The notes: a model not told the origin generated them from the sequence alone. A stretch of DNA of 64,000 bases from Nocardia brasiliensis NBRC 14402 (GCF_000308475.2 NZ_BAFT02000016.1:186001-250000), one strand, 5' to 3'; numbered from the stretch's first letter, positions 10,284 to 21,188 are shown. Numbers and translations are program-made.

Positions 10284-11303
10284 GTGCGCGAACTGGGGGA
10301 GTTCGCGCTGATCGAGCGGATCAACCGGCGTCGGGTGCAGGCACCCGGCGTGCTGCTCGGGCCGGGCGACGACGCCGCGCTGGTCGCCGCGCCGGACGGC
10401 CGATTCGTGGTGACCACCGACATGCTCGTGCAGGACCGGCACTTCCGGCTCGATTGGTCCAGCCCCGCGGACATCGGCCGCAAGGCGATCGCGCAGAACG
10501 CCGCCGACGTGGTCGCGATGGGTGCCGCACCCAGCGCGTTCGTGGTCGCGCTCGGTTTGCCGTCCGACACCCCGCTCGAAGTGGTCGACGGCTTGGCCGA
10601 CGGGATGTGGGCGGAAGCGGCCCGCGCCGGCGCCTCGATCGCGGGCGGCGATCTGGTGCGCAGCCGCGAGATCGTCATCTCGGTGACCGCGTTCGGTGAC
10701 CTGAACGGCCGGGCACCGGTGCCGAGATCCGGTGCACGCGTGGGCGACACGGTCGCCGTGGCGGGCCGGCTCGGCTGGTCCGCGGCCGGTCTCGCGGCGC
10801 TGACCGCCGGCGTGGACTCCGCCGAGTTCGCCGAAGTGCTTGCCGCGCATCGAGTCCCGCAACCCCCCTACGCCGCGGTACTGGACGTCCTGCCCATGAA
10901 CGACCCTGCGCCGCACCCGCACGACAACGCTGCGAATCCGGCAACACCGGGCCCGAATTCACTCACCGACGTCTCCGACGGCCTGCTCGCCGATCTCGGA
11001 CATATCGCCGAGTCCTCGGGCGTCGCCATCGATCTGGATTCGGCGGCGCTGCGCGACCCGGCACTCGAGCAGATCGCCGCCGCACTGGATGCCGATGCGG
11101 CGCAATGGATTCTGACCGGCGGCGAGGACCACGCCTTCGCCGGCACCTGGCCCGCCGGTCGGTCGCTGCCCGCGGGCTGGGTGCCGATCGGGCGTGTGTG
11201 CGCCGGTCACGGCGTCACAGTCGACGGTGTGCCGCGCGCCGGCAGCGCCGGTTGGGAATCGTTCGGTGGGGCGGACTCGGCGTCGCCCGGCGAACCACGC
11301 TAA
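10284..11303 (+). CDS. thiL: Thiamine-monophosphate kinase
   Basis: 339 residues from the GTG at 10284. ThiL phosphorylates thiamine monophosphate to the active diphosphate. Family motifs are [45 protein letters not shown] and TGGEDHAF. A proline/asparagine-rich insert (around [11 protein letters not shown]) is a local oddity. The start is uncertain: GTG 10284 lacks a ribosome site, whereas GGAAGG at 10243-10248 points to an in-frame ATC at 10257. ung follows after 11 bp. Confidence 0.93.
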   Translation: MRELGEFALIERINRRRVQAPGVLLGPGDDAALVAAPDGRFVVTTDMLVQDRHFRLDWSSPADIGRKAIAQNAADVVAMGAAPSAFVVALGLPSDTPLEVVDGLADGMWAEAARAGASIAGGDLVRSREIVISVTAFGDLNGRAPVPRSGARVGDTVAVAGRLGWSAAGLAALTAGVDSAEFAEVLAAHRVPQPPYAAVLDVLPMNDPAPHPHDNAANPATPGPNSLTDVSDGLLADLGHIAESSGVAIDLDSAALRDPALEQIAAALDADAAQWILTGGEDHAFAGTWPAGRSLPAGWVPIGRVCAGHGVTVDGVPRAGSAGWESFGGADSASPGEPR

Positions 11304-11314
11304 GTTGTGCGGTC

Positions 11315-11998
11315 ATGGGCGCGAAACCACTGTCGGAAATCATGGATCCGGGATGGGCGAAGGCACTTGAGTCGGTGGCGGATCGAATTTCGGCCATGGG
11401 CGAGTTCCTGCGCGCCGAGAACGCGGCGGGCCGCGGCTATCTACCGGCCGGTGAGAATGTGCTGCGCGCGTTCCAGCGCCCGTTCGACGCGGTCCGTGTA
11501 CTGGTGGTGGGCCAGGACCCGTATCCGACCCCCGGGCACGCGATGGGCTTGAGTTTCTCTGTCGCTCCGGATGTTTCGCCGGTGCCGCGCAGCCTGTCCA
11601 ATATCTTCGCCGAATACACCAAGGATCTCGGCCACCCGACCCCGTCCTGCGGCGACCTGAGCCCGTGGTCGGACCAGGGCGTGCTGATGCTGAACAGGGT
11701 GTTGACGGTGACACCGGGCCAGCCCGCCTCGCATCGCGGCAAGGGCTGGGAAGCGGTGACGGAACAGGCGATTCGCGCGCTGGTCGCGCGGGACGAGCCG
11801 CTGGTCGCGATCCTCTGGGGTCGGGACGCGTCGACGCTGAAGCCGACCCTGGTCGAGGCCGAGGTGCCCTATATCGAGTCCGCGCATCCGTCGCCGCTGT
11901 CGGCGTCGCGCGGTTTCTTCGGTTCCCGCCCGTTCTCCCGAGTGAACGAACTGCTCGACGAGCTGGGTGCCGAACCTGTTGACTGGCGCCTGCCGTGA
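11315..11998 (+). CDS. ung: Uracil-DNA glycosylase, family 1
   Basis: 227 residues. Ung excises uracil from DNA as the first step of base-excision repair. The catalytic water-activating motif [11 protein letters not shown] and the DNA-intercalating loop [14 protein letters not shown] are intact. ATG 11315 gives the usual family N-terminus and places the gene 11 bp after thiL, so the two are probably one transcript. The same order occurs in mycobacteria. Confidence 0.96.
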   Translation: MGAKPLSEIMDPGWAKALESVADRISAMGEFLRAENAAGRGYLPAGENVLRAFQRPFDAVRVLVVGQDPYPTPGHAMGLSFSVAPDVSPVPRSLSNIFAEYTKDLGHPTPSCGDLSPWSDQGVLMLNRVLTVTPGQPASHRGKGWEAVTEQAIRALVARDEPLVAILWGRDASTLKPTLVEAEVPYIESAHPSPLSASRGFFGSRPFSRVNELLDELGAEPVDWRLP

Positions 11999-12051
11999 GC
12001 AGGCGTCTGTGTGTGATCTACCGAGTTCGAATCGAGTGAGGAGCTCTACCC

Positions 12052-12321
12052 ATGCCCAACACCACCGTTCGTGGCGCACTGCGCGGCACCACCGCCACCC
12101 TGGCCCTCTGCGCCGCTCTCGCCGGTGGCGCCGCCACCGCGAGTGCCGAGGGTCTGCCGCTGGAGCAGGCCACGGACACCACCTCGGCCCCGGCCGGTAC
12201 GGCGCCGATCGGTGAGGAATTCACCTCCAACGGCTCCTCCACCATCTCGTCGTCGGTCAACGCCAAGGTCACCTGCCTGCTGCAGAACACCTTCAGCGCG
12301 TCCGGCAAGTGGAATTGCTGA
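12052..12321 (+). CDS. Small secreted protein, unknown function
   Basis: 89 residues, not recognised. An N-terminal signal peptide is clear: a basic start, hydrophobic core TLALCAALAGGAATASA, and a likely cleavage after ASA near residue 32. The mature part is about 57 residues, Ser/Thr-rich, and ends in a two-cysteine stretch (CLLQNTFSASGKWNC), which suggests one disulphide. GAGGAG sits about 10 nt before the ATG. It lies alone between ung and a hydrolase, where mycobacteria have none. Confidence 0.75.
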   Translation: MPNTTVRGALRGTTATLALCAALAGGAATASAEGLPLEQATDTTSAPAGTAPIGEEFTSNGSSTISSSVNAKVTCLLQNTFSASGKWNC

Positions 12322-12383
12322 GCGGAAACCCGTCCTGGAGGCTCGCGGGTGAACTGTAACCAGTTCTATGCGATCCTCGGTTA

Positions 12384-13244
12384 GTGAGTAATGCGAACAA
12401 TCTGCTCGAGCCCGCGCCGCTGCGGCTGCGTGGTTCGGGCGGTCTCGAGCTAGTTGCCGACCAATTCGGCCCGATCGCCGGCCCGCTCGTGGTGTTCCTG
12501 CACGGCGGCGGGCAGACCAGGCACTCGTGGAAGCAGACCGGCGTGAAGCTGGCGGCCTCCGGTATGCGGGTGGTCACCCTGGACGCGCGCGGGCACGGTG
12601 ACAGTGAATGGTCCGCGGACGGTGATTACCGCCGCGACACCATGGTTCGGGATCTTTTGCTGGTGTTGGAGCAGCTCGGTGCGCCCGCCGTGGTGGTGGG
12701 GGCCAGTATGGGCGGGATCACCGGGCTGCTCGCCACCGCGGTCCCCGGCGCACCGATCAAGGCGCTGGTGCTCGTCGACATCGTGACCAGGCCGGAACAG
12801 GCCGGGGTGGCGCGGGTGATCGACTTCCTCGGCCGGCATCGGGACGGCTTCGATTCGCTCGAGCAGGTCGCCGATGCCGTTGCCGAATATCTGCCGCATC
12901 GTCCGCGTCCGGAGAACACCGACGGCCTGCAACGCAATCTGCGCCGGCGCGACGGTCGCTGGTACTGGCACTGGGATCCGGACATGCTCTCCGGCCGGAT
13001 CGAGGACGCCTCGGAGATGGTCGATCAGATGGAGGCGGCGGCCCGCCGGCTGACCATGCCCGTGCTGCTGGTGCGCGGCTTGCAATCCGACGTGGTGAGC
13101 GCCGAGGGAGCCGCGGCCTTCCAGGAACTGGTGCCGCACGCGGAGCTGGTCGAGATCGGCGGCGCCGCGCATACCGCGGCGGGCGACAACAACGATTCGT
13201 TCACCGACGCGGTCGCCAAGTTCGTGCTGCGCAACGAACCGTGA
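12384..13244 (+). CDS. Alpha/beta-fold hydrolase
   Basis: 286 residues. The oxyanion segment VVFLHGGGQTRHSW, nucleophile elbow GASMGG and terminal histidine (GGAAHTAAGDNND) define an alpha/beta hydrolase close to epoxide hydrolase or haloperoxidase-like esterases. The cap domain contains RRRDGRWYWHWDPD, frequent in acyl-ester hydrolases. The substrate is unknown. The GTG start at 12384 has no clear ribosome site. The gene abuts the convergent enoyl-CoA hydratase gene, stop to stop without spacing. Confidence 0.88.
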   Translation: MSNANNLLEPAPLRLRGSGGLELVADQFGPIAGPLVVFLHGGGQTRHSWKQTGVKLAASGMRVVTLDARGHGDSEWSADGDYRRDTMVRDLLLVLEQLGAPAVVVGASMGGITGLLATAVPGAPIKALVLVDIVTRPEQAGVARVIDFLGRHRDGFDSLEQVADAVAEYLPHRPRPENTDGLQRNLRRRDGRWYWHWDPDMLSGRIEDASEMVDQMEAAARRLTMPVLLVRGLQSDVVSAEGAAAFQELVPHAELVEIGGAAHTAAGDNNDSFTDAVAKFVLRNEP

Positions 13245-14024
13245 CTACCGGTACTCCGGCTTGCGCTTCGCCACGAACGCGTCCACACCCTCGCGCCCGG
13301 TCGGGCCGTCCGCCGCGGCGGCGATCGCCTCGCGCTCCCGGTCGAGCTGGTCGCTGAGGGTCGACGAAGTCGACTGGGCCAGCAGCGTTTTGATGCTGGC
13401 ATGGGTCGAACGCGGTCCGGCGGCGAGCGTGCGAGCCAGGTCGAGCGCCGCGCTCTGCACGTCCTCGTCGGCGACCAGCCTGCTGAGGAGGCCCAGCCGC
13501 ACCGCCTCGTCGGCGTCCAGCACGGCGTCGGTGAGCAGGATTTCGCGAGCCCGGCCCAGTCCGACGATGCGCGGCAGCGTCCAGGACATGCCGCCGTCGG
13601 GGCTGAGCCCGATACCCGGGTAGGCGGGGCGCAGTTTGGTGCCGGGTCCGCCGAGCGCGATATCCGCGGCGCAGACCAGGCTCATGCCCGCGCCCGCCGC
13701 CCAGCCGTGCACGCCCGCGACCACCGGCACCGCGGTCGCGTCCAGCGCGCGGACGAAATGGTGCAGGTCGGTGGCCAGACCGTAGATGTGCGCGGCGCGA
13801 TCGTCGGCGGCCGCGAAGCCGCGCACGTTGCCGCCCGCGCAGAAGTTCGCCCCGCTGCTCGTCAGCAGCACGGCCCCGACGTCCGCGCCGAGCGAGCGCA
13901 GCGCGGCCGTGCCGGCGACGATGCCAGCGAAGTCCATGGACGTGCCGTTGGCGGCGGTGGCGATGGTGATCTGCAGGACGCCGTCGACGGTGCTCACGTA
14001 CCCGGTCTGCGCGGTGGAGGTCAT
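13245..14024 (-). CDS. Enoyl-CoA hydratase/isomerase family protein
   Basis: 259 residues, crotonase fold. Oxyanion-hole segments are GANFCAGGNVRGF and HGWAAGAGMSLVCAAD; the second catalytic glutamate of true hydratases is replaced around GIGLSPDGGMSW, where an aspartate lies, so it may be an isomerase or other crotonase. ATG 14024 is used because an upstream longer frame overlaps the GNAT gene. It lies 10 bp after GNAT and is probably co-transcribed. Confidence 0.88.
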   Translation of the reverse strand: MTSTAQTGYVSTVDGVLQITIATAANGTSMDFAGIVAGTAALRSLGADVGAVLLTSSGANFCAGGNVRGFAAADDRAAHIYGLATDLHHFVRALDATAVPVVAGVHGWAAGAGMSLVCAADIALGGPGTKLRPAYPGIGLSPDGGMSWTLPRIVGLGRAREILLTDAVLDADEAVRLGLLSRLVADEDVQSAALDLARTLAAGPRSTHASIKTLLAQSTSSTLSDQLDREREAIAAAADGPTGREGVDAFVAKRKPEYR

Positions 14025-14034
14025 GGTCTGCACT

Positions 14035-14580
14035 TTAACGTGTGGCCACCGCGGGGCCGGACGGCGTTGCGCCGAGGTCGGTTTCGTCCGGTGGGCGCAC
14101 CATGCGCAGCTCCAGCACCGCGGTGAACGGTTCGATCTTGCGCGCGCCGTCCGGGCGGAAGCCGTGTCTGCCGTAGAAGGCGCGGGCCCGCGGATTGTCC
14201 TCGAACACCCACAGCGAGCAGGGCTTTCGCGGGTCGAGCACCGTGCGCAGCAGATCGTCGGCGACGCCGGTGCCGTACCAGGCGGCGCGGACATACAGCG
14301 CGCTCAACTCCAGTGCTGTGACCGGTGATTCATCGGTGGACTCGCCCGCGCTCGCGAAACCGATCACCGCGTCGCCGAGCACCGCGACGTGCGTGCGTCC
14401 CGGGTAGCGGAGGCGGTCGCGTTCCCACTGGGCGGCCCGGCGGCGCACATCGAACGCGGCGAGCACGTGTGCGGGCACCAGGTCCGCGTAGGCCTCGCGC
14501 CAGCAGGCGATATGGCATTCGGCGAGGCGATAGGTGTGCTCGGCGGCGAGCGGCAGGATGCGCCACGTCGACTCGGTCAT
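14035..14580 (-). CDS. GNAT family N-acetyltransferase
   Basis: About 181 residues. The acetyl-CoA pyrophosphate loop is seen as YVRAAWYGTGVADDLL and the C-terminal acetyl-CoA-binding segment as NPRARAFYGRHGFRPDG. The N-terminal CHIACWREAYADLVP matches small GNATs of the RimI/YhhY type. The acceptor is unknown. An ATG at 14589 is an alternative start. It is upstream of the crotonase gene. Confidence 0.85.
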   Translation of the reverse strand: MTESTWRILPLAAEHTYRLAECHIACWREAYADLVPAHVLAAFDVRRRAAQWERDRLRYPGRTHVAVLGDAVIGFASAGESTDESPVTALELSALYVRAAWYGTGVADDLLRTVLDPRKPCSLWVFEDNPRARAFYGRHGFRPDGARKIEPFTAVLELRMVRPPDETDLGATPSGPAVATR

Positions 14581-14681
14581 GTGCACCATGGTCGCCGAAC
14601 GGACCCGCAGATGACTACGCCCCGGCCACCCGTGAGGGTGCCGGGGCGTGCGTCGGTCTCGTACCGATCAGCCGTGGCGTA

Positions 14682-14873
14682 TCAGCCGCGGACGACCTTG
14701 CCCGCCTTCAGGCAGGAGGTGCACACGTTCATGCGACGGGTGTTACCCGGCGCAACCTGGGCGCGAACGGTCTGGATGTTCGGGTTCCAGCGACGGTTGG
14801 TGCGCCGGTGCGAGTGCGAGACCGACTTCCCGAAGCCGGGGCCCTTGGCGCAGACGTCGCAGACGGCAGCCAT
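14682..14873 (-). CDS. rpmB: 50S ribosomal protein L28, zinc-binding form
   Basis: 63 residues, full length for bL28. It starts [15 protein letters not shown] and ends [13 protein letters not shown], so both CxxC pairs of the zinc-binding (C+) form are kept. This is the zinc-replete paralogue. AAGGAG precedes the ATG by about 8 nt. It diverges from the DAK2 kinase gene, as at the equivalent mycobacterial locus. Confidence 0.96.
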   Translation of the reverse strand: MAAVCDVCAKGPGFGKSVSHSHRRTNRRWNPNIQTVRAQVAPGNTRRMNVCTSCLKAGKVVRG

Positions 14874-15234
14874 AGTCGCGAACTCCTTCATGTCATGGTG
14901 GGGACCGCCGCCCGCGGGCAGCATGTCCGGAAACAATGTATCGACGTACCCCTGCCGACTGATGTCGGCCAGCGCAAACCGGCGACGGCCACGCGAGGCA
15001 ACCCTGCAAGGGTAGCGGGACGGGCACCGATCCACCAAACCGGGCGTCGGCAGCCGATGCCGGTGCCGGCTGTGGGGTACCCCGAGTGTAGTCGGAAACG
15101 AACGCCCGCCCGCCGCGGCCCATACCGTCGGCCGGGTGTCGGTATCGCCCGCTAACCTGGCGAGCGGCGTCTGCGGCGTGAGCGCGGGCCCGGCGGCGTG
15201 CCGCGCGCCGGACACGAGTGGCGGAGGGAGAGGG
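14874..15234 (+). other. 361-bp divergent intergenic region rpmB / DAK2 kinase
   Basis: No gene is seen. It must hold the rpmB promoter and leader (minus) and the DAK2-recG promoter (plus). A small inverted repeat GCCGAC-tgat-GTCGGC lies at 14954-14969. A TACATT hexamer on the minus strand next to it could be an rpmB -10 box, but no matching -35 was found. Confidence 0.4.
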
Positions 15235-16908
15235 GTGACGGTGCCCGGAGTGCGGGATGTGATGGACGGCACGGCGCTGCTGCGCTGGGGTCGAACCTGC
15301 CTCGACGGCCTCGCGCATCGGCGTGCGGAGATCAACGCACTCAACGTCTTCCCGATACCGGACGCCGACACCGGCACGAACCTGCTCGCGACGATGCGCG
15401 CGGCGATGGCGGCCGCCGAGGCGATAGCGGCCCCGTCGAGCGCGCGCGAGGTGACGGCGCACGAGGTCGCCGCCGCCATGGCGCGCGGCGCGACGATCGG
15501 CGCCCGCGGCAATTCCGGCATCATCCTGTCCCAGGTGCTGCGCGGGATCGCCGAAGCCGTCCGCGAGGGGCCGCTGACCGCGGCGACGCTGCGCGAGGCG
15601 TTGCGGCGCGCGGCCGTGCTGGTCCGTGCGGCGCTGAGCGTGCCGATCGAAGGCACCATTCTCACCGTGCTCGACTGTGCCGCCGCCAGCGCGGCCGGGG
15701 ACGCCGAGAGCACGCTCGCCGAGGTCGCCCTGGCGGCGGCCGACGGCGCGGCCAAGGCGCTGGGCGAAACGCCGTCGCAGCTCGGTGTACTGCGCGATGC
15801 CGGGGTGGTCGACGCGGGCGCACGCGGTCTGGTGGTGCTGCTGGACAGCCTGGTTTCGGTGACGCTCGGCGAGGTCCCGTCCCGGCCCGAGTACACCCCG
15901 AGGGAACCCGGCATGACCCAGCCCGAACCCGAGCCGTCCGAAACAACCTCGCCCACACCGCAATACGAAGTGATGTACCTGCTGAGCGACACCGACGAGG
16001 CACGGCTGGCGACACTGCGCGCCCGGCTCACCGAGCTGGGGGATTCGGTGGTGGTGGTCGGTGACGGGCAGGGCTCCTGGTCCGCGCACGTGCACTGCGC
16101 CGACGCCGGCGCGGCGGTGGAGGCGGGGCTCGTCGCGGGGCGGCTCAGCGGTATCCGGATCGAGAGCTTCGCCCTGGCCCGGCACGAGCCGCTGCACGAC
16201 GCCGCCGAGCAGCTCGTCAGCGGTGACGAGCTGCCCGTCCCCGAGGGGCCCGCCGATCGCGGCATCCTCGCCGTGGCCGCGGGCGACGGCGCGGCCGCCC
16301 TGTTCGAGGACGCGGGGGCGGTGGTTTTGGACGGCGACGGCCCGGTGACCGCGGCCGCCCTGCTCGACGCGATCCGCGCGATGCCGAATCGGGAAGTCCT
16401 GGTGCTGCCCAACGGCGCACTGCCCGCGCACGACCTGCTCGCGGTCGGTGTCGCCGCCCGCGACGCGCACCGCGACGTGCTGCTGCTGCCGAGCGCGTCG
16501 GTGGTGCAGGGGCTCGCGGCGCTGGCGGTGCACGACCGCGGCCGGATCGCCGTCGACGACGCCTTCGCCATGTCGGAGGCGGCCGCGACCACGCGCTGGG
16601 GGGCGCTGCGGGCCGCCGCGGAGCGGGCGCTGACCATGGTCGGCACCTGCTCGGCGGGCGACGGACTCGGGCTGGTCGGCCACGATGTCGTCGTGATCGA
16701 CCACGACGTGCGGGCGGCCGGACTGACGCTGCTCGACCGGATGCTCGCCTTCGGCGGCGAGCTCGTCACGTTGCTCATGGGCGCGGCGGCGCCGGACGGC
16801 CTCGCCGACGCGCTGGCCGCACATATCGGTGAGAGGTTTCCCGGCGTGGAGGTCACCGTGTATTCCGGTGGGCAGCATGGGGATCTGGTGCAGATCGGAG
16901 TGGAGTAG
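15235..16908 (+). CDS. DAK2-domain kinase, FakA-like
   Basis: 557 residues. The N-terminal DAK2/DhaL nucleotide-binding domain carries [15 protein letters not shown] (metal-binding aspartates) and [15 protein letters not shown]. The C-terminal half resembles the FakA middle and C-terminal domains ([15 protein letters not shown], ending in [10 protein letters not shown]). FakA phosphorylates fatty acids held by a FakB protein; no fakB is in the window, so the activity is by family only. GTG 15235 is chosen because GGAGG sits at 15223-15227; a longer start at 15136 has none. The stop touches recG. Confidence 0.9.
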   Translation: MTVPGVRDVMDGTALLRWGRTCLDGLAHRRAEINALNVFPIPDADTGTNLLATMRAAMAAAEAIAAPSSAREVTAHEVAAAMARGATIGARGNSGIILSQVLRGIAEAVREGPLTAATLREALRRAAVLVRAALSVPIEGTILTVLDCAAASAAGDAESTLAEVALAAADGAAKALGETPSQLGVLRDAGVVDAGARGLVVLLDSLVSVTLGEVPSRPEYTPREPGMTQPEPEPSETTSPTPQYEVMYLLSDTDEARLATLRARLTELGDSVVVVGDGQGSWSAHVHCADAGAAVEAGLVAGRLSGIRIESFALARHEPLHDAAEQLVSGDELPVPEGPADRGILAVAAGDGAAALFEDAGAVVLDGDGPVTAAALLDAIRAMPNREVLVLPNGALPAHDLLAVGVAARDAHRDVLLLPSASVVQGLAALAVHDRGRIAVDDAFAMSEAAATTRWGALRAAAERALTMVGTCSAGDGLGLVGHDVVVIDHDVRAAGLTLLDRMLAFGGELVTLLMGAAAPDGLADALAAHIGERFPGVEVTVYSGGQHGDLVQIGVE

Positions 16909-19194
16909 ATGGCGACCCTGAGCGATCGGCTCGACCATATTCTCGGTGTGAAGGCGGCCGGTTCCCTGGTCGACGCCTTCGATATGCACACGGTGGAGGA
17001 CCTGCTCCGGCACTATCCGCTGCGCTACGCCACCCAGGGGCAACCGCTCACCGAGGAGGCGCCGGAGGAGGGCGCGCACATCACCGTGATCGGCCGGATC
17101 ACCAAGGCCGAGCTGCGCCCGATGCGCAACCGGCGCGGTTCGCTGCTGAAGGTGGTGCTGGACACCGGTTCCGGCACCGGTCGCGGTGTCGACGTCACCT
17201 TCTTCAACGGTGACAAGGTGAAATACGTTGTCAAAGAAGGTCTTCGGGCGATGATGTCGGGCACCGTCACCTACTGGCGGCCCGGCCAGTGGAACCTGAG
17301 CCACCCCGGCTACCTCATCCTGCCCGAGGCCGACGACGAAGAGAAGGTCGGCTCGCTCACCACCGTGCGCGGCGGCGGCAACCTGCGCGGGCTGGCGCAG
17401 AGCGCGAAAGGCGCCGAGGGCGTGGACACCTCGTTCATGGAGCGCGAGTTCATTCCGGTGTATCCGGCCACGGCGAAGGTGCAGAGCTGGGACGTGCTCG
17501 CGTGTATCCGGCAGGTGCTCGACCAGTTGGACCCGATCGACGATCCGGTGCCCGACGACATCCGGGCCGATCGCTCGCTGATGAAGATCTCCGACGCCCT
17601 GCGCCTGATCCACCTGCCGGAGCGTAAGACCGATATCGACCAGGCCAGAGAGCGTCTGCGGTTCGACGAGGCGCTGGCGCTGCAACTGGTGCTCGCCGAG
17701 CGCAGGCACGAGGTGTCCGGCCGGTCCGCGCGCCCGTGCCCGCCGCGGCCGGACGGCATCGCCGCCGAGTTCCAGACCCGGCTGCCCTTCGAGTTGACCG
17801 CCGGTCAGCAGCAGGTGATCGCGGAGATCTCCGCGGACATGTCCCGCAGCCAGCCGATGCACCGGCTGCTGCAGGGCGAGGTGGGTTCCGGTAAGACGAT
17901 CGTCGCGCTGAACGCGATGTTGCAGATCGTCGACGCGGGGCAGCAGTGCGCCTTGCTCGCGCCGACGGAAGTCCTTGCCGCCCAGCACTATCGGTCGATG
18001 CGCGGGATGCTCGGCGATCTCGGCAGCGGCGGCGAACTAGGCGCGGCCGAGCACGCGACCAAGGTGGTGCTGGTCACCGGCTCGATGTCGTCCTCGGCGA
18101 AGAAGGCGGCGCTGCTGGAGGCAGTGACCGGGGAGGCGGGCATCGTGATCGGCACGCACGCGCTCATCCAGGACAACGTCGAGTTCTTCGACCTGGGCAT
18201 GGTGGTGGTCGACGAGCAGCACCGCTTCGGTGTCGAACAGCGGGATGCGTTGCGGGCCAAAGCGAAAGCCGGAGCCAGCCCGCACCTGCTGGTGATGACC
18301 GCGACGCCGATTCCGCGCACCATCGCGATGACCACCCTCGGCGACCTGGAGACCTCGACGCTGACCGAGTTGCCGCGCGGCCGCTCGCCGATCACGTCCA
18401 AGGTCGTACCGCGCAGGCAACATCCGAACTGGGTCGACCGCGCGTGGGAGCGGATCCTGGAGGAGGTCGACGCCGGTCGGCAGGCCTACGTGGTGTGCTC
18501 GCGGATCGGCGACGACGAAGAGGCCGCCGGTAAGTCGAAGAACGGCAAGGCCAAAGCCAAGGACGCCGAGAAGGAAGGCCCCACCACCGCGGCCGCGCTC
18601 GACGTGTTCGATCAGTTGCGGGCCGGACCGCTGTCCCGGGTCCGGGTCGGCCTGCTGCACGGCAGGCTGCCCGCGGACGAAAAAGACCAGGTGATGCGCG
18701 CGTTCAACGACGGGTCGGTCGATGTGCTCGTCTGCACGACGGTCGTCGAGGTCGGCGTCGACGTGCCGAACGCGACCGTGATGGTGATCGTCGACGCGGA
18801 CCGTTTCGGCGTCAGTCAGCTACACCAGCTGCGCGGCCGTATCGGTCGCGGTAAGCATGCCGGATTGTGCTTGCTGATCACCGATTCCGCGCCGGGGGGC
18901 TCGGCGATGGCGCGGCTGGACGCGGTCGCGAGCACCACCGACGGCTTCGAGTTGGCGGTGCTCGACCTGCGTACCCGGCGCGAAGGCGATGTGCTCGGCG
19001 CGGCCCAGTCCGGGACGGCCCGCTCCCTGAAACTGCTCTCGCTGCTCGACGATCTCGAAGTCATCACCGCCGCACAGGAACTCGCGCGCGAGGTGGTCGA
19101 AGCCGACCCCGGGCTGCGTAAGCATCCTGGTCTGGCAGGCATGATGCACGCCGCCGTCGACTCCGAACGCCTGGAGTACCTGGCCAAGTCGTGA
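16909..19194 (+). CDS. recG: ATP-dependent DNA helicase RecG
   Basis: 761 residues. RecG remodels stalled replication forks and Holliday junctions. Seen are the N-terminal wedge/OB region ([15 protein letters not shown]), Walker [14 protein letters not shown], the Walker B-like [19 protein letters not shown] (motif III) and [13 protein letters not shown] (motif VI). A lysine-rich insert around [16 protein letters not shown] is typical of actinobacterial forms. The ATG directly follows the DAK2 stop, so coupled translation is expected. Confidence 0.97.
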   Translation: MATLSDRLDHILGVKAAGSLVDAFDMHTVEDLLRHYPLRYATQGQPLTEEAPEEGAHITVIGRITKAELRPMRNRRGSLLKVVLDTGSGTGRGVDVTFFNGDKVKYVVKEGLRAMMSGTVTYWRPGQWNLSHPGYLILPEADDEEKVGSLTTVRGGGNLRGLAQSAKGAEGVDTSFMEREFIPVYPATAKVQSWDVLACIRQVLDQLDPIDDPVPDDIRADRSLMKISDALRLIHLPERKTDIDQARERLRFDEALALQLVLAERRHEVSGRSARPCPPRPDGIAAEFQTRLPFELTAGQQQVIAEISADMSRSQPMHRLLQGEVGSGKTIVALNAMLQIVDAGQQCALLAPTEVLAAQHYRSMRGMLGDLGSGGELGAAEHATKVVLVTGSMSSSAKKAALLEAVTGEAGIVIGTHALIQDNVEFFDLGMVVVDEQHRFGVEQRDALRAKAKAGASPHLLVMTATPIPRTIAMTTLGDLETSTLTELPRGRSPITSKVVPRRQHPNWVDRAWERILEEVDAGRQAYVVCSRIGDDEEAAGKSKNGKAKAKDAEKEGPTTAAALDVFDQLRAGPLSRVRVGLLHGRLPADEKDQVMRAFNDGSVDVLVCTTVVEVGVDVPNATVMVIVDADRFGVSQLHQLRGRIGRGKHAGLCLLITDSAPGGSAMARLDAVASTTDGFELAVLDLRTRREGDVLGAAQSGTARSLKLLSLLDDLEVITAAQELAREVVEADPGLRKHPGLAGMMHAAVDSERLEYLAKS

Positions 19195-19195
19195 A

Positions 19196-19591
19196 CTAGG
19201 CCGTCGCGACCCCGGTGATATGACTGAGCGAGCAGCGCCAGCCCTGGGCGGTTTCGACGTAGACGTCCGTCGTCCACTCGTCGGCGTCGAACCGTTTGCC
19301 TTGGTAGTGCGCGGTATTGGTGACTCGGACCGTCAATACCGCGACCGTGCCGTGGCACTGGATCACCGGGTCGCCCACCCGCTGCATCGCTGAATGGGTG
19401 AGCACGCCGGACGCGATGAACCCCAGGAAGTCCTGGGCGCTGGTGATCCCGTTCTCGGAGACCATCGTCCAGTCGTCGGTCATGAATTCGGCGATCCGTG
19501 CCGCGTCGTCGGCGACGATGGCCGCCATCCAGGCGTCGAGCAGCGGCACGAGCCGATCGTGCAGTGCGCCGGTAGTGGGTGTGGTAGCCAT
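19196..19591 (-). CDS. SnoaL/NTF2-fold small protein
   Basis: 131 residues. The pattern of an N-terminal helix (LLDAWMAAIVADDAARIAEFM), a DDWTMV strand and C-terminal strands with DVYVETAQGWRC fits the NTF2-like superfamily (DUF4440/SnoaL type). Such proteins are isomerases, hydrolases or ligand-binding domains; nothing here fixes the role. Convergent with recG, with one base between stops. Confidence 0.75.
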   Translation of the reverse strand: MATTPTTGALHDRLVPLLDAWMAAIVADDAARIAEFMTDDWTMVSENGITSAQDFLGFIASGVLTHSAMQRVGDPVIQCHGTVAVLTVRVTNTAHYQGKRFDADEWTTDVYVETAQGWRCSLSHITGVATA

Positions 19592-19648
19592 GGGCGCAAC
19601 GGTAGGCTCCGCGCGAGCGGGTGGCTTGGACGAATGGAACGTCCCGTG

Positions 19649-21070
19649 TCACTGCCCGACGCGGGGGTAGGGGAGGTCGGTGCTGGTGTTCTCGTCGACG
19701 GCCAGGGGGCTGCCGATGTTCGGGAAGGCGCGCTGGGCGCAGGCGGGGCGTTCGCATACCTTGCAGCCCGCACCGATCGGCACGGCTGTCGCCGGGTCGT
19801 CGAGTTGCAGTCCCGAGGAGTACACCAGGCGGTCGGCGTATTCGATATCGCAGCCCAGCCCGATCGCGAAATTCTTTGTCGCGGTACCGAATCCCTGCGG
19901 CGCGGTCATCGCGGTGCGGGCGATCCACAGATAGCGCCTGCCGTCCGGCATCTCGGCGATCTGGGTCAGGATGCGGCCCGGATAGGCGAACGCCTCGTGC
20001 ACCACCCACAGCGGACAGCTACCGCCGACCCGGGAGAAGTGAAAAGCGGTGGCGGACTGCCGTTTCGAGATGTTTCCCGCCCGGTCGGTGCGGACGAAGA
20101 AGAACGGCACGCCCCGCTGACCCTGCCGTTGCAGGGTGCTGAGCCGGTGGCAGATGGTCTCGAAGCCGACCTCGAAACGCAGGCCGAGCAGGTCGATGTC
20201 GTAGTGCAGCTCCTCGGCCGAGCGCAGAAAACGGCCGTAGGGCAGCACCAGTGCGCCCGCGAAATAGTTGGCCAGTCCGATGCGGGCGAGCGTGCGGGAT
20301 TCGCCGGTGAGCGATGGGGTTTCGGCGAGCACCCCGTCCAGTTCGGTGCTGTACAGCAGCAGGGCGAGGGTGGTCGCGATCTGGAAGGCGCGCTGGCCGG
20401 GCCGCAGGCGCCGCGCCAGGGTCAGCGTGCGGGTCTCGGGATCGTAGTGGCGTTTCGGGATGGTGGGATCGGCGCCGTCGCCGCGGACCAGCACCGTGAC
20501 CCCGGCGCGTTCCTCGGCGACCCTGGCGAGCTGGCGATCGAGCGAGCCGATGGTCAGCCCGGACTGTTCGAAGAGCTGCTCGGCGGCGATGTCCAGCTGC
20601 GGGATGTGGTTGTGGTGGTCGTAGAAGAAGTCCCGCACGTCCTCGTAGGGCATGGGCACGCCGGGCGTGCCGGCGGGCGTGTCCACCCGGGCGGAGAGCA
20701 GGTCCAGCTGGTCGGTGGCGGCGCGCAGCCGCCGGTGCATCGCGACGACGATGCGCGCGACGTCGGGCTGTCTGGTCGCCAGCTCCTCCACCTCGGTGAG
20801 CGGCGCGGTGTGCCCGCCTGCGGCCTCGATCAGCACCTCGTGCAGATCCGAGACGAGCCGGGCGTCGGAGTCCGCCGCGAAGAACTGCACGTCCAGGTCG
20901 AAGGTGGAGTTGAGTTTCAGCAGCACCGGGATGGTGAGCGGGCGCTGGTCGCGTTCGAGCTGGTTGAGATAACTGGGGGAGAGATCCAGCGATTTCGCGA
21001 GCGCCGCCTGGGTGAGCCGGCGTTCCTCGCGCAACCGCCGCAGCCGCGCACCCGCGTACATCTTCCGCAC
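19649..21070 (-). CDS. RamB/PrpR-type short-chain acyl-CoA transcriptional regulator
   Basis: 473 residues. An N-terminal XRE helix-turn-helix (RLRRLREERRLTQAALAKSL) is followed by an ImmA/IrrE-like peptidase-fold segment and the DUF2083 domain. A cysteine cluster near the C-terminus (GAGCKVCERPACAQRAFP) matches the Fe-S region described for PrpR. RamB and PrpR control acetate, glyoxylate and propionate (methylcitrate) genes in mycobacteria and corynebacteria. None of those targets is adjacent here. GTG 21070 is favoured over ATG 21061, whose GGAAG is too close. Confidence 0.87.
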   Translation of the reverse strand: MRKMYAGARLRRLREERRLTQAALAKSLDLSPSYLNQLERDQRPLTIPVLLKLNSTFDLDVQFFAADSDARLVSDLHEVLIEAAGGHTAPLTEVEELATRQPDVARIVVAMHRRLRAATDQLDLLSARVDTPAGTPGVPMPYEDVRDFFYDHHNHIPQLDIAAEQLFEQSGLTIGSLDRQLARVAEERAGVTVLVRGDGADPTIPKRHYDPETRTLTLARRLRPGQRAFQIATTLALLLYSTELDGVLAETPSLTGESRTLARIGLANYFAGALVLPYGRFLRSAEELHYDIDLLGLRFEVGFETICHRLSTLQRQGQRGVPFFFVRTDRAGNISKRQSATAFHFSRVGGSCPLWVVHEAFAYPGRILTQIAEMPDGRRYLWIARTAMTAPQGFGTATKNFAIGLGCDIEYADRLVYSSGLQLDDPATAVPIGAGCKVCERPACAQRAFPNIGSPLAVDENTSTDLPYPRVGQ

Positions 21071-21188
21071 GTGCAAGATGGTAGCCCCACGCCTTCGCAA
21101 ACATCGCATATCCACGCTTGTTCGTTGTGAAAATATGTCACTGCGAGGTGTTTTGTCCGAGATGCCAGCTGCGTAGCGTGCGAAGAGG

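Noticed and set aside
14893..17988. 1031-codon minus-strand open frame opposite the DAK2 kinase and recG genes
   Set aside because: It lies antisense to two clear genes and its product is His/Arg/Gly-rich low complexity, the usual shadow in high-GC DNA.
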